From Salinimicrobium sp963709775 (GTDB lineage Bacteria > Bacteroidota > Bacteroidia > Flavobacteriales > Flavobacteriaceae): a stretch of DNA of 64,000 bases. Below, piece after piece: positions 1-8,473 of this stretch (position 1 is the first letter of the stretch; every line of letters starts with the position of its first letter). Below the pieces are notes generated by a model. The model had not been told where the DNA came from, ran no database searches, and saw only the letters and a program-made list of their open reading frames with translations. The stretch is from contig CAVPXS010000007.1 of assembly GCA_963709775.1 (NCBI GenBank), positions 186,001 to 250,000 on the forward strand, in the 5' to 3' direction. Both the position numbers and the translations under genes were made by a program.

Positions 1-1527
1 AAGAACCGATGCGAAATTTTCACTTCTAAGCTGCCGAAAATTCAGAGCTCCCGTGACTACCACATGGGAAGATACGGTATACCGGAAATTGGATCCCGCA
101 GTAAGTTGCCTGTCATCTGTCCTGTCCTCGTATAAAGCATAAATAGCGTTGCCACCTAAAGTTGCAGCTGCTTCATTCGCCAGGTACAGCTCCTCCCAGT
201 TCAATTGCCCATTATCGCGAAAATCCTGTTCGGCCAGGTAAGCTCCCCTAAAATCGGGATTATTTTCGGACCTGAGGTAGTAGGATGGAAGGTTCTGGTA
301 ATATGCAGGGTCCGGATTACTGCCGCCACCCATGAAAATATTTTGCGAGCCCGCATCATACAAGCGGCTGCCTCCATAATCGATCCTGCTATTCCCTGTC
401 TTCCCAAATTGATAAGCTACACTGGAACTTATTTCTAGATCTTTGGAAGGGTTCCAATAATGGTTGAGCATTAGAACCGGCTCTTCGACAACTTTTATTC
501 TCGAGTTTCTAATTTCCCCATCCTGCCAGCCCCAGTAAGAATTATACCTGTGGCCCTTTAATTCATATACCTCCTGAGTATTGGGAGAATTCTTTCCCCT
601 TTCATTGGGTGTGTAGAACCCGGTAAAATTCAGGCTGTGTGAATCATTGAACTTTTTTTCAACTGAAACGAAAAAGGAATTGGCATCATAACTACTTCCT
701 TCAATGTAACTTTGTTTTGCATACCTTCTTGATAACGACAAAGAATAAGCCCAGCCCGAAGGAAGTAAACCACTGTGATAGCTACCCATTGCCCTTCCCG
801 AATAGGATCGATTTGCCATAGCATAGGAGAATTTGCCTCCGTTTTGATATTGAGAGGCTCTCATAATAATATTCGTCGTACCCGCGGGACCGCCGAAGGA
901 AACATTAGAAGGTGTGGTGCTATTAGAAAATTCCTGGTTTCTCTGTACATCATTTAATCCTCCCCAGTTGCTCCATAAAGGTCTTCCATTGAAGATCTTA
1001 TTCATTTCCACACCGTTTATCAACACTTTTCCATACTCACTATCGTAACCACGCGGCCTGAAAAAGGTGGGACTAAAATCAAAAGCTGCGGCATTTAGAA
1101 ACACATCTTTTGAAGCCTGTAAGAGGCCCGAAATATTGGCAAAACCTCCATCCTCATCCAGTTCATGATCGGCCAGTGAAATAATTTCAGTTTGCCTCTG
1201 CATTTCGGGCAGGTTGGGTTTCAGAACAATCTCCCCCAAATCAATGTCTTCGGAAAAAATCTTAACCGGAAAATGTTTATCCAAAAAGCCATTTTTGGAG
1301 AGGGTAAGGATCTGCTCTCCCTGCGGAAGGGATTCAGAAAAGACAAAGATTCCGTCGGGATCGGTAAATTCTTCCAGTGTTGTATTAGAAAGCCGAACAG
1401 AAGCACCATATATCGGTTTTCCCGACACCTGGTCAATCACAACACCCGAAAGGTTCTGGCTAAAAGCAGCAGAAACCGAAAATGAGATTAAAGGAAATAA
1501 AATCCTCCCAAAAGAAAATATTTTCAT
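1..1527 (-). CDS. TonB-dependent receptor, partial (C-terminus beyond window)
   Basis: The frame stays open for 509 codons from the ATG at 1527 to the window edge. It begins with a signal peptide (MKIFSFGRILFPLISFSVSA, cleaved near AFSQ), then a carboxypeptidase-regulatory-like domain (about residues 25-90: SGVVIDQVSGKPIYGASV, with DPDG in the loop). A plug domain follows, with PRGYDSEYGKVLINGVEMN and NGRPLWSNWGGLNDV, typical of outer-membrane TonB receptors. The first barrel strands are rich in aromatic residues. It should import a ligand across the outer membrane using TonB energy. The substrate is not visible. It is divergent from the secreted nuclease at 1622, and a second receptor (5742-8288) has a similar plug motif, so the two may serve the same locus. 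Family assignment is secure; substrate is unknown. Confidence 0.93.
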   Translation of the reverse strand, partial: MKIFSFGRILFPLISFSVSAAFSQNLSGVVIDQVSGKPIYGASVRLSNTTLEEFTDPDGIFVFSESLPQGEQILTLSKNGFLDKHFPVKIFSEDIDLGEIVLKPNLPEMQRQTEIISLADHELDEDGGFANISGLLQASKDVFLNAAAFDFSPTFFRPRGYDSEYGKVLINGVEMNKIFNGRPLWSNWGGLNDVQRNQEFSNSTTPSNVSFGGPAGTTNIIMRASQYQNGGKFSYAMANRSYSGRAMGSYHSGLLPSGWAYSLSLSRRYAKQSYIEGSSYDANSFFVSVEKKFNDSHSLNFTGFYTPNERGKNSPNTQEVYELKGHRYNSYWGWQDGEIRNSRIKVVEEPVLMLNHYWNPSKDLEISSSVAYQFGKTGNSRIDYGGSRLYDAGSQNIFMGGGSNPDPAYYQNLPSYYLRSENNPDFRGAYLAEQDFRDNGQLNWEELYLANEAAATLGGNAIYALYEDRTDDRQLTAGSNFRYTVSSHVVVTGALNFRQLRSENFASVL

Positions 1528-1621
1528 AATTCACTACAGGGGAGGCAATTAGGGCGCAATAATACATTTATTATTTTATCTTTAGACCCCCTCTTAAAAT
1601 ATTTAACAAATTAAAATTCAG

Positions 1622-2683
1622 GTGTTTAAGATATACGTCAGTTTTCTCATTGTGCTCCTGTATTCGAGCATCTTTTTTCCCGCTCCTGCACAGGAAAAAA
1701 AGGATTACAGGGTGGTGAGTATTGCCTTTTACAATGTCGAGAACTTGTTCGATATTCATGATGACCCATTAATTTTTGATGAGGAATTCACTCCGACCGG
1801 AAAAAACAGGTGGACACAAGAATTATATTTCAAAAAACTGGAAAATCTTTCGAGGGTCATAGACAATATAGGCAAACCCGGAATAGAAACTCCTCCTGCA
1901 CTTTTGGGGCTTTGCGAGGTAGAGAACCTCGAGGTACTTGAAGATCTCATTAAAATGCCTCTTTTGGCTCCTTATGGCTATGAAATAATCCACTTTGATT
2001 CCCCAGATGAAAGAGGAATAGACGTGGCCCTTTTGTATAGACCGGAGATATTTGTTGTGCAGAACACTTCTACCCATTCTCTTTTGCTTTACGACCGGGT
2101 GAATACTTCAAAAAGAGATTACACCCGGGACCAACTAGTAGTAAGTGGTTTTTTAGAGGGGGAGGAAATTCATGTTATTGTTAATCACTGGCCCTCACGC
2201 AGTGGTGGTGAAAAATCGAGTAGCTACAAAAGAGAAAATGCAGCAAAGCTGAATAGAAAGATCATTGATTCGTTACAGAGAAAGGATCCTTATGCCCGAA
2301 TTATCAATATGGGAGATTTTAATGATGATCCAGGGAATAAGAGTCTCAAAAAGGTGCTTGGAGCAAAGGGCCAAAAAGAACAGGTTGATTTTCAGGACCT
2401 ATACAATCCTTTTGCTGTAATTGCTTCAAAGGGTTCGGGAACATCGGCTTATCGTGACCAGTGGAATTTGTTCGATCAAATCCTGATATCAGAACCTTTA
2501 ATAGAAAAAGACCCTTCAAAATTTACATTTTTCAGGGCCTTTATATTTAATCCGCCATTCCTGGTTACCTCTACAGGAGCTTATAAGAATTATCCTTTCC
2601 GCAGTTTTGGTAGTTCAGGTTTTACAGGTGGTTTTAGTGATCATTTTCCGGTTTATATTCTTCTCACCAAAGAATTAGATTAG
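1622..2683 (+). CDS. Secreted endonuclease/exonuclease/phosphatase (EEP) family protein
   Basis: This 353-residue protein starts at GTG 1622, chosen because it gives a clean signal peptide (MFKIYVSFLIVLLYSSIFFP, then APAQ). EEP landmarks occur in order: AFYNVENLFD (metal-binding Asn region), LCEVEN (catalytic Glu), VNHWPSR, INMGDFNDDP (Asp/Asn pair) and a C-terminal SDHFPVYI (catalytic Asp-His). The fold covers DNase I-like nucleases and phosphodiesterases; export suggests action on extracellular or periplasmic phosphodiesters such as DNA. It is divergent from the partial TonB receptor and its stop overlaps the convergent gene at 2680 by 4 bp. Fold is certain; DNA as substrate is inferred from endonuclease I nearby. 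Confidence 0.9.
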   Translation: MFKIYVSFLIVLLYSSIFFPAPAQEKKDYRVVSIAFYNVENLFDIHDDPLIFDEEFTPTGKNRWTQELYFKKLENLSRVIDNIGKPGIETPPALLGLCEVENLEVLEDLIKMPLLAPYGYEIIHFDSPDERGIDVALLYRPEIFVVQNTSTHSLLLYDRVNTSKRDYTRDQLVVSGFLEGEEIHVIVNHWPSRSGGEKSSSYKRENAAKLNRKIIDSLQRKDPYARIINMGDFNDDPGNKSLKKVLGAKGQKEQVDFQDLYNPFAVIASKGSGTSAYRDQWNLFDQILISEPLIEKDPSKFTFFRAFIFNPPFLVTSTGAYKNYPFRSFGSSGFTGGFSDHFPVYILLTKELD

Positions 2684-3117
2684 AACCAGGCCGACCATGG
2701 AATTCGCGAAAGAACAAATACAAGGGCCAATCCATAAAATATCCCAAGGGTTTTAAACTTTGATGTTGAAAGGCGCTTGTTCTTATGTTTGGAATAACCA
2801 ACAGTTATCAATATGATAGCGATGATCATCATAAGAGGATGTTCCACCAGGTAAAGGCGCAACGTTGAATCTCCCATGACTTCTCCCATTCCCACTTGCC
2901 CAAAAGCTTTAAAATAAGGGGAAACGAAATACAGGACCAGGCCAATTAGCAATTGAATATGTGATACGATTAATCCAAATAAAGCCAGGCGAAAATCTGT
3001 CGCCCCATATTCCTTCTTTGAGGTAATACCAATGATGAAATTTACTGTTGCAATAATTAGGACCAGGAGGACCAGGTATGCCCACCAGGAGTGGATAAAA
3101 GAAACGGTTTCGTACAT
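2680..3117 (-). CDS. Four-helix integral membrane protein, unknown function
   Basis: I chose the ATG at 3117 over one 12 codons upstream because that extension lies in the transcribed leader just past a terminator. The 145-residue protein has four predicted membrane segments (about 14-30, 45-65, 90-108, 120-138). Histidines occur in FIHSWW, SHIQLL and VEHPLMM, a pattern that could bind heme, but no cytochrome signature is complete. Similar flavobacterial proteins are often labelled cytochrome B or, wrongly, ribosomal protein L27. It follows the endonuclease I gene but a strong terminator separates them, so it probably has its own promoter. No function can be assigned. Confidence 0.75.
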   Translation of the reverse strand: MYETVSFIHSWWAYLVLLVLIIATVNFIIGITSKKEYGATDFRLALFGLIVSHIQLLIGLVLYFVSPYFKAFGQVGMGEVMGDSTLRLYLVEHPLMMIIAIILITVGYSKHKNKRLSTSKFKTLGIFYGLALVFVLSRIPWSAWF

Positions 3118-3157
3118 AATGATTGGTTTTGGGTAAAGATAGGTTTTTTGCATAAAA

Positions 3158-3190
3158 AAAGCCGCCTCCTTTCCCAGGAGGCGGCTTTCA
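3158..3190 (-). terminator. Intrinsic terminator of the endonuclease I gene
   Basis: A perfect 10 bp GC-rich stem (GCCGCCTCCT / AGGAGGCGGC) with a 5 nt loop is flanked by A and T runs, so it can work on either strand. It sits 14 bp past the stop of the endonuclease I gene on the minus strand. Confidence 0.9.
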
Positions 3191-3203
3191 TTTATTTATA
3201 GAA

Positions 3204-4559
3204 TTAATCCCATAGATTTTCTGCTTCGGGGCCACCCCAAATTAGAGTAGCGAAGTATGGATTATCAATAAAAGGGTTTCGGTTACCCTGTGCTCCCTCT
3301 ATGATTTCCTGCCGCTGCATTTCAAAAGCAGATACAGGATCCTCAACATTCCATTTTAGGAAAAGTTCAAGTCCTCCAACCTCTTCAAAGTTTTCACCAT
3401 ACCTTATATTTAGGTACATCACCATTCGAGCTACATCCCCTTTCCACTCATCACCGGGATAAAACGTTTCCTCTGTAACCAGACCAAATTCTCCAGCACC
3501 ATCTACGTAAGGATAATTTAACCTCAGGGAATTCACATCAGCATCTGCTACTCTTAAGTGATGAAGATCTGTAACAGCGAGCTCTGAATTTAACCTGGAC
3601 TGTGGATAAATATGTTCAGTATTAAAAGTCTGGGGTTCATAGTCATTTGAATCGGACCAATACTCTTCCCAGTACCTGGACTCCCCTGAATACATTAAAG
3701 TTACATTATCGGGATTATCCAGGTCTTCATCTGCTTCATATAAATAATCATGTCTTTGTCCATAAGAAAGTAGAGTCGTATGTTTCTCTGAAGTAAAGTC
3801 TGAAATAAATTCGTAGTTGATCTCCCCATTAGATGTCAACGCGAAGTCACTATAATATTCCTGAATAGCAGCCGGAATATTGAAAGAAATTGCAGCATAA
3901 ACAGTTACCGTCACTATACCTGTATCACAAGTAGGTTCGGGTTGATCATTATCACAAATGGTATAAGTGAAGGTATCCTCACCTGAGAAACCATCAGCAG
4001 GGGTATACGTCACTGTACCGTCGTCATTAAGTTTGACGATACCAGAAGAATTATCTGAATTTACAGAAGACAGGGAGCTCCCATCAACTACTACATCATT
4101 TGACAGTAAATTTTCCAGAGTGATGCTCACAGATTCAACCGTATTCACACTATCATCTGTAGTCTCCGGACTTCCACCATCTACCACATCAATGAAAACT
4201 TCAGCAGTTGAACATCTTTCAGAATCTCCCGGAACACATAGCATGTAACCAAAGGAATCTTCACCAATAAAGTCTACAGGCGGCGTATAGGTGTAAGTGC
4301 CGTCCCGGTTATCCTTTACCTCACCACCCTGAGAGGTTTCGGAATCAAATGATTTAATTCGTGCATTATCAACTACGACATCATTTTGGGTTAAATCATT
4401 CAGGACAATAGTTTCGTTTTCCACCGCGGTGCGGGAATCATCATTAGCTACCGGATTTTCTTTAGGTTCCGGGTTTGGATTAGGCTGTGATCCAGAGTCA
4501 TCTGTAGAGCAAGAAAATAATGCTACCAAAATAAACAAAGGAAAAAATCTTTTTTTCAT
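3204..4559 (-). CDS. Endonuclease I family lipoprotein with Big/cadherin-like repeats
   Basis: This 451-residue protein has a lipoprotein signal (MKKRFFPLFILVALFSC, lipobox Cys 17). A Pro/Asn linker leads to two tandem beta-sandwich repeats of the VANDDS...ENE...LNDLTQNDVVVD / TYTPPVDFIGEDSFGY type (about 35-125 and 130-220). The C-terminal half is an endonuclease I domain with the signature NTEHIYPQS, then DLHHLRVADADVNSLR, which supplies the catalytic His and metal ligands. Members cut double-stranded DNA non-specifically and are exported. It is a single gene between two terminators, downstream of a TonB receptor/lipoprotein pair. Inference: surface digestion of environmental DNA. Domain calls are secure. 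Confidence 0.93.
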   Translation of the reverse strand: MKKRFFPLFILVALFSCSTDDSGSQPNPNPEPKENPVANDDSRTAVENETIVLNDLTQNDVVVDNARIKSFDSETSQGGEVKDNRDGTYTYTPPVDFIGEDSFGYMLCVPGDSERCSTAEVFIDVVDGGSPETTDDSVNTVESVSITLENLLSNDVVVDGSSLSSVNSDNSSGIVKLNDDGTVTYTPADGFSGEDTFTYTICDNDQPEPTCDTGIVTVTVYAAISFNIPAAIQEYYSDFALTSNGEINYEFISDFTSEKHTTLLSYGQRHDYLYEADEDLDNPDNVTLMYSGESRYWEEYWSDSNDYEPQTFNTEHIYPQSRLNSELAVTDLHHLRVADADVNSLRLNYPYVDGAGEFGLVTEETFYPGDEWKGDVARMVMYLNIRYGENFEEVGGLELFLKWNVEDPVSAFEMQRQEIIEGAQGNRNPFIDNPYFATLIWGGPEAENLWD

Positions 4560-4573
4560 AACTAAAAGAGTTA

Positions 4574-4606
4574 AAAAAAGCCGTCACAAGGACGGCTTTT
4601 TAATTT
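4574..4606 (-). terminator. Intrinsic terminator after the four-repeat lipoprotein gene
   Basis: The stem AAAAAGCCGTC / GACGGCTTTTT with a short loop lies just past the stop of the gene at 4617 on the minus strand. It separates the TonB receptor/lipoprotein pair from the endonuclease I gene. Confidence 0.85.
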
Positions 4607-4616
4607 TTTTACAATT

Positions 4617-5729
4617 CTATTCCTTTACTATCTCACCAGAATCGTTTACAACAAATCTTTGAGTATAATTGTTTGTGGAACCATTATATCCCTTGTAAGT
4701 TATCAGGAATTTCTGACCCACTTCTGCATCAGGAAACTTAGCTTCAAGTATAGTAATGATCTTAGAATGTGCTGCAGCAATATCGTCACCATTCCAATAG
4801 TCAAAATTACCATATTGTCCATTTCCAACAGAAGCGTAATCTTCCTGGGTTAAGGTATAAACAATAGTGCTATCTGGAACCCAGTTAGTCCCGTCATGAC
4901 CAAACTTTAAAGATTCAGTAACAAGGTCATTATAAACTACCCAATTAGTACCATTAAAGATGAAATACTTTACAAAACTATATGTTTTGTTTTCGTCTGT
5001 ATCTTCGTCTTCATCAAGATCATAAATGTCATCGGTGTATAACTTGTACATTACAGGAACAATTGTACCCTCTTCTTCCGGCTCATACTTAAATTTTTCG
5101 GTAAGGAAAACAGGAATTTTAGCTTCAGCTTCATCTTCATTAGAGAAGTTTGGATAACTCTCTCCCATTGCATTATACTCATCCTCCGTGAAACCAGAAA
5201 CATATATCCAATCTCCATCCACTAAAAGAAACCCATCATTACGTGTTTCAACACTACCATCGTAGAAGTCATAGGTTAAGGACACAAGGGTTCTGTTCGC
5301 AACATCACCAAATTTGTCCTCTACCAGCTCAAAAACCTCCGACATCCTGTCGAAATTGGGATATTTATTGTTTCCATAAGTAACATAATCCTCACTCGCT
5401 GCTTCATACACAATAAGATCTTTCTCATCTCTTTTAGGAGCATAAATATCAAAAAGCACTTCTACAGAAGACCCCTCACCAAAACTTGGGAAAACTTCGT
5501 TCAGAACCACTGGCACCAATTCCTTTGCCTCTTCAACGCTTCCAAAATTAGCAAATCCAAGATCTAAGATCTCTTTGTAATCATCCTCGGTAAGAGTGTA
5601 AGGATCAACACTACCCGCTATTCTACCTTCAATTTCGGCATCAATTTCATCATGAATATCTTCCATGGGCTCACAGCTGGTAAGAACCAAACCGATGAAC
5701 ATAAATAACAAATAAAATAATTTTTTCAT
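4617..5729 (-). CDS. Lipoprotein with four internal ~55-residue repeats, partner of TonB receptor
   Basis: This 370-residue protein starts MKKLFYLLFMFIGLVLTSC (lipobox Cys). The rest is four diverged repeats (about 43-95, 105-155, 175-228, 288-345). Each has a YTLTEDDY-like start, a YPNF/GNFD turn, an amphipathic helix ending in a FP or KF element, and a strand ending YDFY/YKLY/YKGY. It is very acidic, with an Asp/Glu run near 235 that could bind Ca2+. It starts 13 bp after the TonB receptor stop and ends at a terminator, so the two form an operon. Position suggests a surface ligand-binding partner, analogous to SusD, but it has no TPR-like fold and I do not recognise the family. Confidence 0.8.
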   Translation of the reverse strand: MKKLFYLLFMFIGLVLTSCEPMEDIHDEIDAEIEGRIAGSVDPYTLTEDDYKEILDLGFANFGSVEEAKELVPVVLNEVFPSFGEGSSVEVLFDIYAPKRDEKDLIVYEAASEDYVTYGNNKYPNFDRMSEVFELVEDKFGDVANRTLVSLTYDFYDGSVETRNDGFLLVDGDWIYVSGFTEDEYNAMGESYPNFSNEDEAEAKIPVFLTEKFKYEPEEEGTIVPVMYKLYTDDIYDLDEDEDTDENKTYSFVKYFIFNGTNWVVYNDLVTESLKFGHDGTNWVPDSTIVYTLTQEDYASVGNGQYGNFDYWNGDDIAAAHSKIITILEAKFPDAEVGQKFLITYKGYNGSTNNYTQRFVVNDSGEIVKE

Positions 5730-5741
5730 CTTAGTATATTG

Positions 5742-8288
5742 TTAGAATTTAATTTTAGCTCCTACAGTATAAGTACGACCAAAACCATACCATACCTGTG
5801 CAGTACGTGCGTTAGAATTAATACCATCATCCACAACTGAAATGTATTCAGTATCAAAAAGGTTATTGATATTCCCTATCAAAGTAGCATCAAAATCTCC
5901 AAATTCAAAATCATGGGTCAAACCTAAATCCATAACACTATAATCTGGTGCTTCCCATGGAGAGTAACCTTCACCTACGTTGTTTGGATCAAAATCTGCA
6001 TATAACCTGTCATAATAATTAAAATCCAATCTAAGTCTGGTACCTGGTAAAACTTCATAATTAGCACCCAATGCATATGTATGTTGTGCCGAACCACCAA
6101 CAGGTACATCCTTCAATAATAATTCAATTGGAGTATCAGGATTTAAAATCTCCTGTTCGTCATTATAGAAATATACATCCTGAACATCACTATCCCAGTT
6201 CCAGTCTCCAATAGAAGCCATAGCTGTAATAGTTAATTTTTCAAATGGTCGGTAAGAAAGGTCTACTTCAAGTCCCTGGTGTAAAGCATCAACCCCTAAT
6301 ATATTTGCAAAGAATGTTTGCCCAGATTCGCGATCAAAACGGGTTCTTGTGAAAGACCTGTCTTGCCATAAAGTTCTGTAAACATTCACATTTGCTCTGA
6401 AATTTGTGCTACGGAATCCGTATCCAAGCTCTGCACTAAAGATTTTTTGATTTTCAGCATCCTCATTAACAAGATTCTCAAAGTTTAAGAATACATCACG
6501 AAAGAAAGGAGCTTTTTCAAAATATCCAACATTGGCAAACACGTTGTGATGGTTGTCAATGTTATAGTTAGCACCACCTTTAGCACTGTATCCAAAGAAG
6601 TTCACAAAATCTGTCTCTTGTTCTGGATCACTATCAAGGTAGTTGAAGTAATCAATTCTTTTATAAGATGTATTTGAAGCGGCAAGCGAAACAAAAGCAG
6701 AAAGGTCATTTTTAGAGTATTCTGCCTGAGCAAAACCACCTTCCCAAAGGACAATTCCATCATTATAATAGTTGATTTTATCTCCTACTCTGGCAACGTT
6801 TATAGGGTTATTCACATTAGAATCATCTAACCAGTAAGTTCCTCCCAAGAGATTTTTAACTTCCTGAAAATGTTCTCCTTTATAATATCTAAGATCAATA
6901 CCACCCATTAATTCAATGTCTTCTGTCAATTCAGTAGAAATAGTGGAAAGACCCCCGAACCAGTTATGGTCGTTGCGAGAATCATATAAAATTGTTTTTG
7001 ATCCAAGATCAGCGTTAGCAAAGTTCTCAGCAACTACTAAATCAAGATTTAAAGGCTGAAGATAACCGCTTCTGTATGGAGAGTCTATATTACGAAGGTC
7101 TGCATCACCAGTATATCCACCTCCTCCTCCGGTACCGAAAGAAGCATATAAAGCCGTAGATAAATTTGTTTTATCAGAAATATTCCAATAATGGTTTAAA
7201 GACATTTGTGGTTTATGATAAAAGTTGTCCTGTACGTGAATAACCTCACCATTCAAGTAACCCCAGTCACCATTAAATTTGGTTCCACGTTCACTTCTCC
7301 TATATGTCTCTATAAGATGACGGGTTTCTCTCTGACCGTGTGTTTGAGGCGCACCAAAAGCAGTAAAGGACAATTGATGATCGTCCCCAAAATCTTTTGC
7401 AATATTAATGAAGTAAGAATATCCTTCGAACTGAGTTCCGTCGATATACCCATCTCCTGTCGTTTTTGAAGCAGAAACAGTAGCAGCAATTCCGTTATCC
7501 AAAACTCCTGTAGAAACAGTAGCTCCAAACTTCATATACCCATCATTTCCTGTAGAAGCAAAAATGTTTCCTCCTTCTTCAGCATCGGTAGTTTTAGTTA
7601 AAATGTTCACAGTACCACCAATAGAAGGCACAGCAACTTTGGAAGCACCAAGACCTCTTTGTACCTGCATAGAGCGCGTCACATCTGAAAGACCTGCCCA
7701 GTTACTCCAGTATACACGACCACTTTCCATATCGTTTACCGGCACACCGTTGATCATTACCGCGATGTTTTCAGAGTTAAAACCTCTAAGCCTTAACTCA
7801 GAATCACCAAATCCACCACCTTGTTTTGTAGCATAGACACCTGGAGTAGATTTTAGGATTTCAGGAAATTCCTGGTTACCTAATTTAGTTTCAATATCAG
7901 CTGCTTTAATAGTTGATACAGCAACTGGTGTTTTACGATCAATAGCTAAAGAGAAACTTGTAATAACGATTTCTTCAAGAGCATCGGCATCAGGGGAAAG
8001 AACAATTCTTCCAAGATCCTGAGTTGCGCCATTAGCAACAGAAAAAGGAATTGTTTTTCTTTCGTAACCTACATAACTTATTTCAATTTGTCCGGTTTTT
8101 TCATCCACTTCTAAAGTGAAGTTCCCATCAAAATCGGTAACAGTACCATTATTGGTCCCAATCACCATGATGTTTGCACCAGGTAAAGGGCCATTCATTT
8201 CAGAATCAATCACCTTTCCGGTAATAGTACCTTGTGCAAAAATTGTAGCTGACGTCAAAAAGAACGCTAATGCTAAAAATTTCCTCAT
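5742..8288 (-). CDS. TonB-dependent receptor with CarboxypepD_reg-like domain
   Basis: I set the start at ATG 8288, where a standard signal peptide begins (MRKFLALAFFLTSATIFAQ); the longer frame to 8327 only adds a hydrophilic leader. Residues about 20-95 form the carboxypeptidase-regulatory-like domain (GTITGKVIDSEMNGPLPGAN, FDGNFTL, SYVGYERKTI). A plug follows, with LRLRGFNSENIAVMINGVPVND and a VPSIGGTVNILTKT end, then a barrel ending in an aromatic-rich last strand (YTVGAKIKF). At about 848 residues it is full length. It is the first gene of a pair with the four-repeat lipoprotein. Substrate is unknown; the nearby secreted nucleases make nucleic acid breakdown products a reasonable guess. 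Confidence 0.94.
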   Translation of the reverse strand: MRKFLALAFFLTSATIFAQGTITGKVIDSEMNGPLPGANIMVIGTNNGTVTDFDGNFTLEVDEKTGQIEISYVGYERKTIPFSVANGATQDLGRIVLSPDADALEEIVITSFSLAIDRKTPVAVSTIKAADIETKLGNQEFPEILKSTPGVYATKQGGGFGDSELRLRGFNSENIAVMINGVPVNDMESGRVYWSNWAGLSDVTRSMQVQRGLGASKVAVPSIGGTVNILTKTTDAEEGGNIFASTGNDGYMKFGATVSTGVLDNGIAATVSASKTTGDGYIDGTQFEGYSYFINIAKDFGDDHQLSFTAFGAPQTHGQRETRHLIETYRRSERGTKFNGDWGYLNGEVIHVQDNFYHKPQMSLNHYWNISDKTNLSTALYASFGTGGGGGYTGDADLRNIDSPYRSGYLQPLNLDLVVAENFANADLGSKTILYDSRNDHNWFGGLSTISTELTEDIELMGGIDLRYYKGEHFQEVKNLLGGTYWLDDSNVNNPINVARVGDKINYYNDGIVLWEGGFAQAEYSKNDLSAFVSLAASNTSYKRIDYFNYLDSDPEQETDFVNFFGYSAKGGANYNIDNHHNVFANVGYFEKAPFFRDVFLNFENLVNEDAENQKIFSAELGYGFRSTNFRANVNVYRTLWQDRSFTRTRFDRESGQTFFANILGVDALHQGLEVDLSYRPFEKLTITAMASIGDWNWDSDVQDVYFYNDEQEILNPDTPIELLLKDVPVGGSAQHTYALGANYEVLPGTRLRLDFNYYDRLYADFDPNNVGEGYSPWEAPDYSVMDLGLTHDFEFGDFDATLIGNINNLFDTEYISVVDDGINSNARTAQVWYGFGRTYTVGAKIKF

Positions 8289-8415
8289 TGTGTAATTTGT
8301 TAGTTTGTGTTTAAAAAGTTGGTGCAAAAGAACAACTTTCTTTAAAAATATCCTTTAACTTAAGGTTAAGAGTTTTTCACAAATGCCTGGACGTTTTCAA
8401 CATGGCCTATAACAA

Positions 8416-8445
8416 AATAACCCCCTGATAAACAGGAGGTTATTT
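8416..8445 (-). terminator. Intrinsic terminator after pgi
   Basis: The stem AATAACCCCCTG / CAGGAGGTTATT (one mismatch, 5 nt loop) lies 30 bp past the pgi stop on the minus strand, before the promoter region of the TonB receptor gene. Confidence 0.75.
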
Positions 8446-8473
8446 CGAAAAGTTAATAAAAGCTAAATGGCTG

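Noticed and set aside
2680..3153. Annotation as ribosomal protein L27
   Set aside because: The sequence has four membrane helices and no L27 motif; that name on its relatives looks like a propagated error.
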